DNA of 64,000 nucleotides from Candidatus Sulfopaludibacter sp. SbA3 (GTDB lineage Bacteria; Acidobacteriota; Vicinamibacteria; Vicinamibacterales; UBA2999): positions 90,111-154,110 of the forward strand of contig CAMDNQ010000007.1 of NCBI GenBank assembly GCA_945903265.1, read 5' to 3'. The notes beneath the pieces were generated by a model. That model was not told the origin of the DNA and searched no databases. It was given only the letters and a program-made list of their open reading frames with translations. A program made the translations under genes and the position numbers. Shown here one piece after another: positions 49,545 through 58,073 of the stretch. The first letter of the stretch is position 1; each line of letters starts with the position of its first letter.

Positions 49545-51670
49545 TGCGCGACTGGTTAGACTCCAGAACCGGCTTTCGCAACCTGTTGAAGCACGTGCTC
49601 GACGAGCCGCTCCCGAGCGGCCTCGGGTGGTGGTTCGTCACCGGCAGCGTCGTGCTGTTTCTGCTGGCGGTACAGCTCCTCACCGGCGTCGTGCTCGCCT
49701 TCTTCTATTCACCCTCCCCCGATACCGCCTACGACAGCGTCCGGTTCATCATGGAGCGCGTCACCTTCGGGCGCGTGCTGCGAGGGCTGCACTTCTTCGG
49801 CGCGAGCTTCATGGTCGTCGCGGCGATCGTCCACATGCTGCGCGTGGTGGCACTCGGCTCGTACAAGAAGCCGCGTGAGCTGAACTGGATCGTCGGCGTC
49901 CTGCTCCTGCTCATCATTCTCGCCTTCGCTCTGACGGGGTACCTGCTCCCCTGGGACCAGAAGGCGTACTGGGCGACGACCGTCACGATCAACATCGCGC
50001 GCGGCGTGCCGTTCGTCGGCACGTTCCTGAGCGCGGAGCTCATGGGCGGCGCGGACCTGGGTGCGCTCACGCTGATGCGCTGGTACGCCGCGCACGTCTT
50101 CCTGCTGCCCGCATGCCTAATCGGGTTCACCGTCGCGCATATCTATCTGATGCGCCGGCAGGGCATCTCGGGACCCATCACGCCGGTGCCGGGTCCGCCC
50201 AAGCCGTTCTATCCGTACCACGCGCTCAAGGACACGATCGCCATCGCCGTCGTCTTTGCGCTGCTCCTCGGGTTCTCGATCGTCTTCAATGCGCCGCTCG
50301 ACGCGGTTGCCGACCCCACCGACGCGACGTACATCCCGCGTCCCGAGTGGTATTTCATGAGCCTGTTCGAGCTCCTGAAGTACTTCCCGGGCCGGCTCGA
50401 ACCAGTCGCGACCGTCGTCATTCCGGGACTCGTCATCTCGCTGCTGCTCCTGCTGCCCTTCCTGGACCTGAGCCCGGACCGTGAAGCGCGGAGACGGCCC
50501 ATCGTCATCGGCAGCTTCGTCGTCGTGCTCGCGGGCATCACGTTCCTCACCGTCCTCGGGTTCCGCAGTACGCCGTCAGAGGGCCAGCAGGCCGGCGCAG
50601 GCGCCGACGGCACGGTGCCCGACGGGACCGGGCAGATGATGGTCGAGGACGTCTTCAAGAACGTTCAGGCGCTCAAGGGCATGACCGTCGACGAGTTCAT
50701 GGGAACGATGGGCCTGATGTCCGCGTCGCTCGGTCTGTGCTGCAGCGACTGCCATCCTGGCGCCGGCACCGACAGCGTCGTCTGGGAAGACGACAGCAAC
50801 CCGCGAAAGGTGACCGCCCGGAGGATGGTGCTGATGATGCAGCAGATCAACCGGGACAACTTCTCAGGACGGCAGGTCGTGACCTGCTGGACCTGTCACC
50901 AGCTGCGCGACATTCCGGTCCAGACGCCGCGGCTCGACCACCTGTATAGCGAGGCGCTCACGGAGCTCGACGACGTCGTCCCCAGATTCGAGGGGATGCC
51001 GGAACCGCGCGTCATTATCGACAGGTACCTGGAGATCATCGGCGGCGCCGACAAGGTGAAGGGCATCACCAGCATCACGGCGACGGGGAAAGTTGAGGCG
51101 TTCGGCAGCTTCGGCGGCGGTGGGAACTTCGAGTTCTATGCGCAGGCGCCCGACAAGCGCGCGATGCACAGCCATCTGCCGTCGGGTGAGAGCGCCAGGA
51201 CCTACGACGGCCGTACCGGCTGGTTTGCGATTCCGCTCGCCGTCGTCCCGAAGTACCCGCTGTCGGGCGGCGAGCTCGATGGCGCGCGCCTGGATGCGCT
51301 CCTCACGTTCCCCGCGCAAATCGCGACGGCGCTGACATCGCTGCGCGTCGGCCCGCGAACCGACGTTTTGGGCCGCGACGCCTACCTGCTGCAGGGCAAT
51401 GGCGCGAACGGCTCGTTCGCGACGCTCTATTTCGATCGGGAAACGGGGCTGCTGCTGCGGACCGTGCGCCACACGCCGTCGCAGATTGGCAAGGTGCCCG
51501 CGCAAATTGACTACGAGGATTACCGCGACGTGGCGGGGATCAAGTTCCCGCACAAGTGGACGTTCACCTGGCTCGACGGCCGGGACACGTTCCAGTTTGC
51601 TGATGTGAGATTCAACGCCCCGATTGGGGCGGCGAAATTCGGGGAGCCGCTGCTGCCAGCGACCCCCTGA
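49544..51670 (+). CDS. Cytochrome b - dihaem cytochrome c - LolA-like fusion
   Basis: 708 residues. Cytochrome b/b6 part (1-345): haem b ligands H in LHFFGASFMVVAAIVHM (13 between) and HVFLLPACLIGFTVAH (14 between, b6-like); Qo motif PEWY in RPEWYFMSLFELLKYFPG; three last helices as in subunit IV. Second part (370-470): photosynthetic-reaction-centre-like cytochrome c with CSDCH and CWTCH and Met-rich FMGTMGLMSASLG. Third (about 485-700): LolA/outer-membrane lipoprotein-sorting-like beta sheet (RTYDGRTGWFAIPL, FATLYFDRETGLLLRTVRH). No separate cytochrome c1 gene is present. It ends 5 bases before a REP-like element. Confidence 0.9.
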   Translation: MRDWLDSRTGFRNLLKHVLDEPLPSGLGWWFVTGSVVLFLLAVQLLTGVVLAFFYSPSPDTAYDSVRFIMERVTFGRVLRGLHFFGASFMVVAAIVHMLRVVALGSYKKPRELNWIVGVLLLLIILAFALTGYLLPWDQKAYWATTVTINIARGVPFVGTFLSAELMGGADLGALTLMRWYAAHVFLLPACLIGFTVAHIYLMRRQGISGPITPVPGPPKPFYPYHALKDTIAIAVVFALLLGFSIVFNAPLDAVADPTDATYIPRPEWYFMSLFELLKYFPGRLEPVATVVIPGLVISLLLLLPFLDLSPDREARRRPIVIGSFVVVLAGITFLTVLGFRSTPSEGQQAGAGADGTVPDGTGQMMVEDVFKNVQALKGMTVDEFMGTMGLMSASLGLCCSDCHPGAGTDSVVWEDDSNPRKVTARRMVLMMQQINRDNFSGRQVVTCWTCHQLRDIPVQTPRLDHLYSEALTELDDVVPRFEGMPEPRVIIDRYLEIIGGADKVKGITSITATGKVEAFGSFGGGGNFEFYAQAPDKRAMHSHLPSGESARTYDGRTGWFAIPLAVVPKYPLSGGELDGARLDALLTFPAQIATALTSLRVGPRTDVLGRDAYLLQGNGANGSFATLYFDRETGLLLRTVRHTPSQIGKVPAQIDYEDYRDVAGIKFPHKWTFTWLDGRDTFQFADVRFNAPIGAAKFGEPLLPATP

Positions 51671-51675
51671 CCGCC

Positions 51676-51700
51676 GGCCGACCTGAAGGTCGGCCCCTAC
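51676..51700. repeat. REP-like palindrome after the cytochrome b fusion
   Basis: GGCCGACCT-GA-AGGTCGGCC, perfect 9-bp stem with GA loop, followed by CCTAC. The stop of the convergent gene (TAG, 51699-51697) is read from the reverse of this flank. Same type as the elements at 19783 and 23983. Confidence 0.85.
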
Positions 51701-52509
51701 TTGGGAATGGCGTCCTTGTACTTTTCGCTCTCCTGATCGAACCGGCAGTCCCACTCGAAAATCTCGGCGTTCCTGTCGAGCACCCGGTAGAGCGGCATGC
51801 TGATCTTCCACGGCCGTGTGAAGACCGTGGGATCCTCGATCGTCGCTTCGTACTGGATGTGATCGCGGTCGATGAAGGAGTAGCGCTCCACGACGTGCAG
51901 GTCGGCGCTGTGGTGATTCCCAGCGTGGTCGAACCATGTGCGCTCGTCCAGTTTCCGCACGTCCACAACGAGCGTGTCGCCGTCCCACTTGCCGCGCGAA
52001 TCACCCATCAGGAAGTCCGGCCAGCCGTCCAGCCAGGCGCGTGATTTTCCGGCAAGGTCGACCGTGCGCACCGCACGCGCGAAGGCGTACCGCATGCCGA
52101 CCATGTTCGGGTTCTGGATGATCTCGAACGGATACGGCATGTAGGTTGCGCGCGGGACGCCGGGGAGATAGCACTTCGCGAAGGCCGGATCCTCGGTCAG
52201 GCGCCTGGAGAAGTTCTCCTGCTTCTGCTTCAACGCCTCCGGCTTGTACGGAATCTCGTTCCCCTCGACAACCCCGCGCCCAGGCGGCATGCCGACGAAC
52301 GAGGTGTACGAGGAGGCGTGGTCCTGAAGGTCCCACGCCGCGGTGTTCAACGCCTGCCAGATCCCGCTGAAATCCGGCTTGCCGTCAGCCGTGCGCGGCA
52401 CCTGATTCGCCGCCGGCTTCGCCGCGGGCGTCTGACCACCCGCAAGCGTGAATGCGCCAAGAACGATTCCTGCCGCGATGCCGAGTGTGAGTCTGCCCAG
52501 TGATCTCAT
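51697..52509 (-). CDS. Secreted DGKPDFSGIW-type protein
   Basis: 270 residues with a signal peptide (LTLGIAAGIVLGAFTLAGG). The motif ADGKPDFSGIWQ defines a secreted family numerous in Acidobacteria-like genomes, of unknown role. Typical inner blocks are PYPFEIIQNPNMVGMRY, MGDSRGKWDGDTLVVDV and FDHAGNHHSADLHVVERY. It is the last gene of the TonB-receptor unit (56880 to 51697). Confidence 0.82.
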   Translation of the reverse strand: MRSLGRLTLGIAAGIVLGAFTLAGGQTPAAKPAANQVPRTADGKPDFSGIWQALNTAAWDLQDHASSYTSFVGMPPGRGVVEGNEIPYKPEALKQKQENFSRRLTEDPAFAKCYLPGVPRATYMPYPFEIIQNPNMVGMRYAFARAVRTVDLAGKSRAWLDGWPDFLMGDSRGKWDGDTLVVDVRKLDERTWFDHAGNHHSADLHVVERYSFIDRDHIQYEATIEDPTVFTRPWKISMPLYRVLDRNAEIFEWDCRFDQESEKYKDAIPK

Positions 52510-52521
52510 CGTGACCCGCCC

Positions 52522-53457
52522 CTAGAAGCCGAAGATGTTCTGCATTGAGTAGCTGCCTTCGTGGCACGTGAACTCCGGCGCCGGCTCCTCGGTTTCATCC
52601 ATCGGATAGAAAAAGCCGGCGGACTTCACCGGGCGCGTGAACGTCTTCGGATCGTCGTACGTGAGCACGAACGTAATCAGCTTGTCCGACACGACGGTGA
52701 ACTGCTCGGTAATGTGCAGCTCCTGGCTGAAAGGCGGAAACGTGTTGCCGACACCGAAGTAGGCCCTGCCATCCAGGTTCGTGGTGTCGACGTGCAATGT
52801 ATTGCCTTCCCACCGGCCGGTCGAGTGGCCGCCAAAGAGCCGCATGTTCGGACTGGGGTGCGCGCGGCCATCCGTGTAGAACACGCGGGTGTGGTGATTG
52901 GCCTCGAACAGCAGGTGGACCTGCCCCGGTCTCTGCAGGATGTTCACGCTTCCGCCGGCCCACGGCTGCGGCGGCGCACAGCGCACGCTGAGTTCGAGAT
53001 ACGCGAGGTTCTTTGCGGGGCAGCACATGTTCTTCGCGTAATCCAGGCGCCGCGCTCGCCCCTCGACGGTGTAGGGAAGCAGACGGTCGACCGGATCGAT
53101 CACCCCCTGCGGGGGACGCGGGTTGGGCATGTACTTCGGCGGCTTCGCCACCGCGACTTCGCCGCCCGACCCTGCCGCGACAGGCCCCTGCCCGAAGCCC
53201 TGGGGCTCCGACAGGACGCCGAACGCCTTCAGTTCGCTTTCCGGTGCGTTCGCCTCGTTGAGGCCACCGCCAACGCGTACCCACGTTCCGCGGATATCCG
53301 GGGTTCCATCCGGCAGGCGCTTGATGGCGCCCGCTGCCGCGGCGGCGGGCTTCGCAGCGGCCGCCGGCGACTGACCCACCGCAATACCCGGCATGGTCCA
53401 CGACGCCGCGATCGCCACGACGGCGGCCGCAGCGGTTCCAAGAAGTTGTGTCCTCAC
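52522..53457 (-). CDS. Secreted DGTPDIRGTW-type protein (second member)
   Basis: 311 residues with a signal peptide (TAAAAVVAIAASWTMPGIAVG). Shares PDGTPDIRGTWVRVGGG, GHSTGRWEGNTLHVDTTNLDG and HITEQFTVVS with the previous gene, so they are paralogues. A Cys pair in KNMCCPAKNL is distinctive. Twelve bp from the next gene of the same unit. Confidence 0.8.
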   Translation of the reverse strand: MRTQLLGTAAAAVVAIAASWTMPGIAVGQSPAAAAKPAAAAAGAIKRLPDGTPDIRGTWVRVGGGLNEANAPESELKAFGVLSEPQGFGQGPVAAGSGGEVAVAKPPKYMPNPRPPQGVIDPVDRLLPYTVEGRARRLDYAKNMCCPAKNLAYLELSVRCAPPQPWAGGSVNILQRPGQVHLLFEANHHTRVFYTDGRAHPSPNMRLFGGHSTGRWEGNTLHVDTTNLDGRAYFGVGNTFPPFSQELHITEQFTVVSDKLITFVLTYDDPKTFTRPVKSAGFFYPMDETEEPAPEFTCHEGSYSMQNIFGF

Positions 53458-53480
53458 GTGTGACCCCTTTCGCCTACGTG

Positions 53481-53879
53481 CTACTGCGCCTGTTTGAGCG
53501 ACGACGCCGCAAACAGGTCCCTGCCGTCGGGCAATCTCACCTGGAACGCGTTGCCCACGGATCCACCGGCCCGGGCCATGAATCCGCTGATCGTGACCGC
53601 CGTCCCGGGCTTGATGTCATTGCGCGACCAGCCGGCCCGCAGCAGCGCGTTCGGCGCGCCCATCTCGAATCGCCAGTTGGTTACCTTGCCGTCAGGCGTC
53701 TTCACGTCGATGAAGAGCCATGCGTGGGGGTTCGTCCATTCGAGCTTCGTGATCTCGCCTGCGAGCTTGACCGGCTTCGACTGATCGAACTCCGCGGAGA
53801 ACGCATGGTGGGCGACGAGCGGGGCCGCTGCCACGAACACACACAGCGCCGCCGTTATGAGTAGACCTGCCTTACGCAT
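53481..53879 (-). CDS. Secreted DUF6152 protein
   Basis: 132 residues with a signal peptide (LLITAALCVFVAAAPLVAHH). The body, HHAFSAEFDQSKPVKLAGEI followed by LEWTNPHAWLFIDVKTPDGK, fits DUF6152, a small beta-barrel-like secreted family. It lies 10 bases from the upstream receptor. Confidence 0.85.
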   Translation of the reverse strand: MRKAGLLITAALCVFVAAAPLVAHHAFSAEFDQSKPVKLAGEITKLEWTNPHAWLFIDVKTPDGKVTNWRFEMGAPNALLRAGWSRNDIKPGTAVTISGFMARAGGSVGNAFQVRLPDGRDLFAASSLKQAQ

Positions 53880-53889
53880 ACAAACCTCC

Positions 53890-56880
53890 CTAGAAGTCGA
53901 TCTGGGTCCCGATCTGGAAATACCGCGCCTGCAGGATCAGGGACGGCCGCTGCCACCGGTTGTTGGCGGCATTCGAGCTGAACCTCGTGGCGATCGTCTG
54001 CCAGTCATTCGAGTTCAGCACGTTGTAAATGTCCAGCGACACGCGCACGCGTTTCGCCCCGTTGCCCGCGATCTGCTTGCCCAGGCGCAGATCGAGCTGC
54101 TTGGTATGCCCGCCCACCAGTGCGAACGGCTTGAGCAGCTCCACCGCCACGGTTCCGGCCGTGCCCGCCGACAGGTTGCGCCCCAGCGAGGGCGCAATCT
54201 CGGCATTGGTCGCAATGTAATCCGCCGTAATCGACTGGAACAGTCCGCCGCCGGCGGGCTGGGGGACGGCCTGATAGGTGCCGCTCAGACTCACGCCCCA
54301 TGGCAGCTGATAGACAGCGTACCCCTTGTACTGGGTCAGGTATGGCGGAATGACCTCGCAGCTCGTCATCGGGCTCTGCGGAGTGGTGGTGGACGCCACG
54401 GCGGGGCTCGTCACGCTCAGGAAGACCGCCGGCACGTCCACGGTGAAGCACTGGCTCGTCGTCGTGCGTCCGGTGCTGAGGCCCGCGAACAGCGTCAGTC
54501 CCTGGATGCGCCAGCTCATCGACGCGTCGACGCCGTTATAGACCTCCGTCTGCTCGCCGTAGTGCTTCGCCGCGCGAACCAGGTTCTGCGACTGGCCGAC
54601 CTTGTTCGGCTTGAGGTCGTAGAAGCCGCAGATCTGCTCGCCGGCATTCGGCAGCCGCGAATCGTTGCGGGGCGCCGTGATGCAAAACGGATCGTAGTCC
54701 GACGGTGTCACCAGCTGGTTGTCGACCACGCTGAAGTTGCCGTACCAGCGGCGGAAGTAGCCGACGTCGACCGACATGCCACTGGCGATTTGGTGCTGGA
54801 CGCCGAAGCTCGTGCTCCAGTTGAACGGCCGCACGCCCCACCCTTCCAGCACTTCCTTGTCGAACTGGGTCGCCGTCGGGTTGACCTTGCCGAAGTTCAG
54901 GTTCGACAACGGGCCGCACTCGTTATTGAGCGCCGGGTTGCTGAAGTCGCAGTCGGGATAGTAGTTGCCGTTGCTGTCGGTCCACGCCCTGGTGGCGCTG
55001 TTCACCGACGTATTCACCGGATTGACGTTCGACGCGAGACTCCCGCCCGAGATGTAGCGGCCGACCGTCGCCTTGACGGCGGTGCGGCCCGTGCCAAAGA
55101 GGTCGTACGACAGACCGATGCGCGGGTTGATGTCCTTCCAGTTCGGGACGTTCTTGACCGCGGCGAAATTGCGCTCCGGCACGAATCGGCCCGCAGGGAG
55201 GTGCTGCTCGGGCACGGCGGCGTTGAGATAGTCGAAGCGGACGCCGTAGTTGATCGTCATGCGGCGCAGCGCCCACGAGTCCTGCGCGAACACGCCCAGA
55301 TCGGCCTTGATGTCGTTGCGCTGCTCGATCGGCGTGGCGAAAAGGGTGATCCGGCGCGGCACGCCCTGGAGGAAGTTGTAGTTCATGTCGCCGTTGACCG
55401 ACGTGTTGTTGTACGTCGGCCCGTTACCGCGCACGCGCATCATGAACCCGGCCTTGTAGCTGTGCGAACCGGTCACGTAGGCGGCCGATGAGCGGAACGT
55501 GAGCGGGTTGTCGAAGTTGTGGCCGTAGACCGTGGACGCCCGATAGATCTGGCCCGTCGAATCCTCCGTCACCGAAATGACGTCGAAGCCGACCGCGGGG
55601 TCGATCTGCCGCCGCTCGTCCCAGTCCTGCTCGTACGACATGAAACCCGTATCGAGCAGCAGCTTGTTGTTCACCGGGACACGCCAGACCGCCGTCCAGA
55701 TGGCGTTTGGATAGAACGGCGTGTAGGTGGTGGCTTCCGGCGAGACAGTCGCGGCGGCGCGCCGGCGCGGCGTGATGCGGCGGTCCTTCTCGTAGCTGAA
55801 GTTGAACTTGTTGCGCGGTGTCGCCTGCCAGGTGAGGCGAGCAGCGTAGTTGCGGTGGACCTGCGTGTCGGTGCCCTGGCGGCTCGTATCGGGCACGTAC
55901 ACCCACGCCAGCGGGTCCTTGTTGTAAAAGTGGTCCGCGACGTACTTCTCAATCTCGTTGTTGCGATACGCGCCGTAGAACCACAGCTTGTCTTCGATCA
56001 GCGGTCCGCCGCCGTTCGGGTTCACGTCCCAGGTGCGGTTCAGGCCGTTGACGGCCGTCAGCCCCTGCGCGATGTATTCGTCCGAGAGGTTGCTGTTCGC
56101 CATGCTCTTGTTGGCATACAGCGCCATGACGTTCCAGTTGAAGGTGTTGCCGCCTTCCTTCGGAATGGCATTCATCCAGACGCCGGAATACTGCGCCTCG
56201 GCGTCGCCGCCGTCGGTGCGCACGCTGACTTCCTGGACGCTGCCCTCGTTCATGTAGAAGGTGACAGCCTGTCCGCCGGCCGACCCGCGCCGATCCGACA
56301 TGCCGTCGATCGCGCTGTTCGTCTCGCCGATGCGGCTGCCGTGCACCGACAGGCTCCGCGACGCCGGACCGTCGATATTCTGGCCGCCCACGACGCCCGG
56401 GATCGTCTGCGCGAGGCTCTGAATCTGCCGGTTGTTCGGCAGGCTCTCGAGCACCTCCTTGTCGTAGACGGCGCTGCGGGTCGTGCTCGTCACGTCCACG
56501 AGCGGCGCTTCGCCGGTGACGCTGATCGTCTCGTTCAGCTCACCCACGTTCAAGTCGGCGTTGACGGTCGCCGTGAAGTCGGCGCGGAGCTCGAAATTCT
56601 CGACGCGGACCGTGTTGAAGCCGGGCAGCGTGAAGGTGATGGTGTAGGTGCCGGGGCGAAGGTCGACGATGCGATAGACGCCGGAGGAGTCGGTGGCGAC
56701 CGCGCGCACGCGCTCGATCAGCGCGGGGCTGGCAGCTTCAACGGTCACGCCGGGCAGCACGGCGCCCGTCGTATCCCGGACGGTCCCCGCCAGATTGCTC
56801 TGGGCGGCCTGGCCGTATACATGGACGGGAAGAACAAGAGACGCCGCGGTAGCCACCCACAGGAACAGGCGAGAGGTCAT
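53890..56880 (-). CDS. TonB-dependent receptor with carboxypeptidase-like domain
   Basis: 996 residues from ATG 56880 (GGAG upstream). Signal peptide SRLFLWVATAASLVLPVHVYG. Regulatory-like domain NLAGTVRDTTGAVLPGVTVEA, plug (SVTGEAPLVDVTSTTRSAVY, RQIQSLAQTIPGVVGGQNID), then a long barrel ending in IGTQIDF. The receptor uptakes an unknown substrate. It is followed by DUF6152 and two DGxPDxxGxW genes. Confidence 0.93.
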   Translation of the reverse strand: MTSRLFLWVATAASLVLPVHVYGQAAQSNLAGTVRDTTGAVLPGVTVEAASPALIERVRAVATDSSGVYRIVDLRPGTYTITFTLPGFNTVRVENFELRADFTATVNADLNVGELNETISVTGEAPLVDVTSTTRSAVYDKEVLESLPNNRQIQSLAQTIPGVVGGQNIDGPASRSLSVHGSRIGETNSAIDGMSDRRGSAGGQAVTFYMNEGSVQEVSVRTDGGDAEAQYSGVWMNAIPKEGGNTFNWNVMALYANKSMANSNLSDEYIAQGLTAVNGLNRTWDVNPNGGGPLIEDKLWFYGAYRNNEIEKYVADHFYNKDPLAWVYVPDTSRQGTDTQVHRNYAARLTWQATPRNKFNFSYEKDRRITPRRRAAATVSPEATTYTPFYPNAIWTAVWRVPVNNKLLLDTGFMSYEQDWDERRQIDPAVGFDVISVTEDSTGQIYRASTVYGHNFDNPLTFRSSAAYVTGSHSYKAGFMMRVRGNGPTYNNTSVNGDMNYNFLQGVPRRITLFATPIEQRNDIKADLGVFAQDSWALRRMTINYGVRFDYLNAAVPEQHLPAGRFVPERNFAAVKNVPNWKDINPRIGLSYDLFGTGRTAVKATVGRYISGGSLASNVNPVNTSVNSATRAWTDSNGNYYPDCDFSNPALNNECGPLSNLNFGKVNPTATQFDKEVLEGWGVRPFNWSTSFGVQHQIASGMSVDVGYFRRWYGNFSVVDNQLVTPSDYDPFCITAPRNDSRLPNAGEQICGFYDLKPNKVGQSQNLVRAAKHYGEQTEVYNGVDASMSWRIQGLTLFAGLSTGRTTTSQCFTVDVPAVFLSVTSPAVASTTTPQSPMTSCEVIPPYLTQYKGYAVYQLPWGVSLSGTYQAVPQPAGGGLFQSITADYIATNAEIAPSLGRNLSAGTAGTVAVELLKPFALVGGHTKQLDLRLGKQIAGNGAKRVRVSLDIYNVLNSNDWQTIATRFSSNAANNRWQRPSLILQARYFQIGTQIDF

Positions 56881-57006
56881 AAAAGCTCCTCGGTAGATAG
56901 GGGTTCCGGCGCGATTGTCTGGGGGTCGTTTTACCCGGCGCGATGCTAACACACCTGTCCGGAGGGTCCTTTGATCTTCTTCGGGGCTTTCGGCTAGGTT
57001 TTGACC

Positions 57007-58008
57007 ATGAAAGCGATTGTCGCAATGGTCATCCTGCTGGCGTCCCAGGCGGCGCCGCCGTCCGCGCCGATGGTTACCGCGCTCGATATTCCAGGAGTCG
57101 TCAAGGGCGGCACGCCAATCGAACGGATTCTCACGGGTTTCGATGGGCTCGACGATCCGATCGGCATCACCGACGGCACGATCCTCTTTTCAGAACCGAA
57201 CGCGCGGCGCATTCACCGCCTTGACCCGCGTACGAACGCGGTCTCGGTGCTCGTGGCCGAGTCGAACGAGTCGCACGGGATCAGCGAGGACAGCAAGGGA
57301 CGGCTCATCACGGCACAGGCGTGGGACGGCTCCACCCGAATCGGTGTGATGTGGCCGGCGTCGGCGGTGGCGGTGCTGTCCGACAACTTCGAGGGCCGGC
57401 CGTACAGCCGGCCGAACGACCTGATCGTCGCGCGCAACGGCGGCGTCTATTTCACCGATCCCGGGCTCACCGCGCAGCAGGCCGAGGCGCTCGTGAAGCG
57501 GCTCGGGAAGCCGCTCGCACCGCGGCTGCCGGCGTCGGTCTACTACATTCCCCCGGGTGGCCGGGCCATCCGGATCGACGACCGGATGATCCGCCCGAAC
57601 GGTATTCAATTGAGCCGCGACGAGAAGACCCTCTACGTCAGCGACTCGAACGGCGCAGAGATCATCGCCTGGGAGATCCAGCCGGACGGCCTGGTCCGCA
57701 ACCGCCGCGCGTTCGGCACGCTGACCGGCCGCAGCACACGCGACAACGGCCTTGGCGGCGTCAAGACGTTTGCCGATGGCATGACGATCGACAACGACGG
57801 GCGCCTGTATGTCACAACCGGCGGGGGCGTTGAAGTCTTGAGCGCCGAAGGCCGGCATCTGGGAACCATTCCGGTACGGTGCCCGCCGAATGACTGCCAG
57901 AACCTCGCATTTGGAGGGCCGGACAAGCAGACCCTGTACGTCGCCGGCGCAGGTTCGCTGTACAGGGTGGCGATGATCGCGCGGGGATTCGCGGGCCGGC
58001 CGAAATAA
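57007..58008 (+). CDS. SMP-30/gluconolactonase-like secreted protein
   Basis: 333 residues, with a short signal peptide (AIVAMVILLASQAAPPSA). The beta-propeller blocks are GITDGTILFSEPNARRIHRL, SRPNDLIVARNGGVYFTDPG and IRPNGIQLSRDEKTLYVSDS, with metal-site Glu, Asn and Asp as in the SMP-30/lactonase family. It diverges from the TonB receptor, suggesting lactone or sugar-acid hydrolysis near the uptake system. Seven-base repeats follow the stop. Confidence 0.88.
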   Translation: MKAIVAMVILLASQAAPPSAPMVTALDIPGVVKGGTPIERILTGFDGLDDPIGITDGTILFSEPNARRIHRLDPRTNAVSVLVAESNESHGISEDSKGRLITAQAWDGSTRIGVMWPASAVAVLSDNFEGRPYSRPNDLIVARNGGVYFTDPGLTAQQAEALVKRLGKPLAPRLPASVYYIPPGGRAIRIDDRMIRPNGIQLSRDEKTLYVSDSNGAEIIAWEIQPDGLVRNRRAFGTLTGRSTRDNGLGGVKTFADGMTIDNDGRLYVTTGGGVEVLSAEGRHLGTIPVRCPPNDCQNLAFGGPDKQTLYVAGAGSLYRVAMIARGFAGRPK

Positions 58009-58017
58009 GGGGGGTCA

Positions 58018-58066
58018 GGGATCAGGGATCAGGGATGAGGGATCCGATCCCTGATCCCTGATCCCT
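58018..58066. repeat. Seven-base repeats forming a hairpin
   Basis: Left arm GGGATCAGGGATCAGGGAT through 58044, right arm CGATCCCTGATCCCTGATC, complementary over about 20 bases. The motif is the same GGGATCA heptamer as at 31301. It lies between the convergent SMP-30 and TonB-receptor genes and may act as a terminator. Confidence 0.85.
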
Positions 58067-58073
58067 TCGCGTT

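Noticed and set aside
56881-57006. Cobalamin riboswitch ahead of the TonB receptor
   Set aside because: The gap is too short and no B12-box-like sequence is seen.
58018-58066. Heptamer arrays as a degenerate CRISPR
   Set aside because: Units are seven bases without spacers and there are no cas genes.
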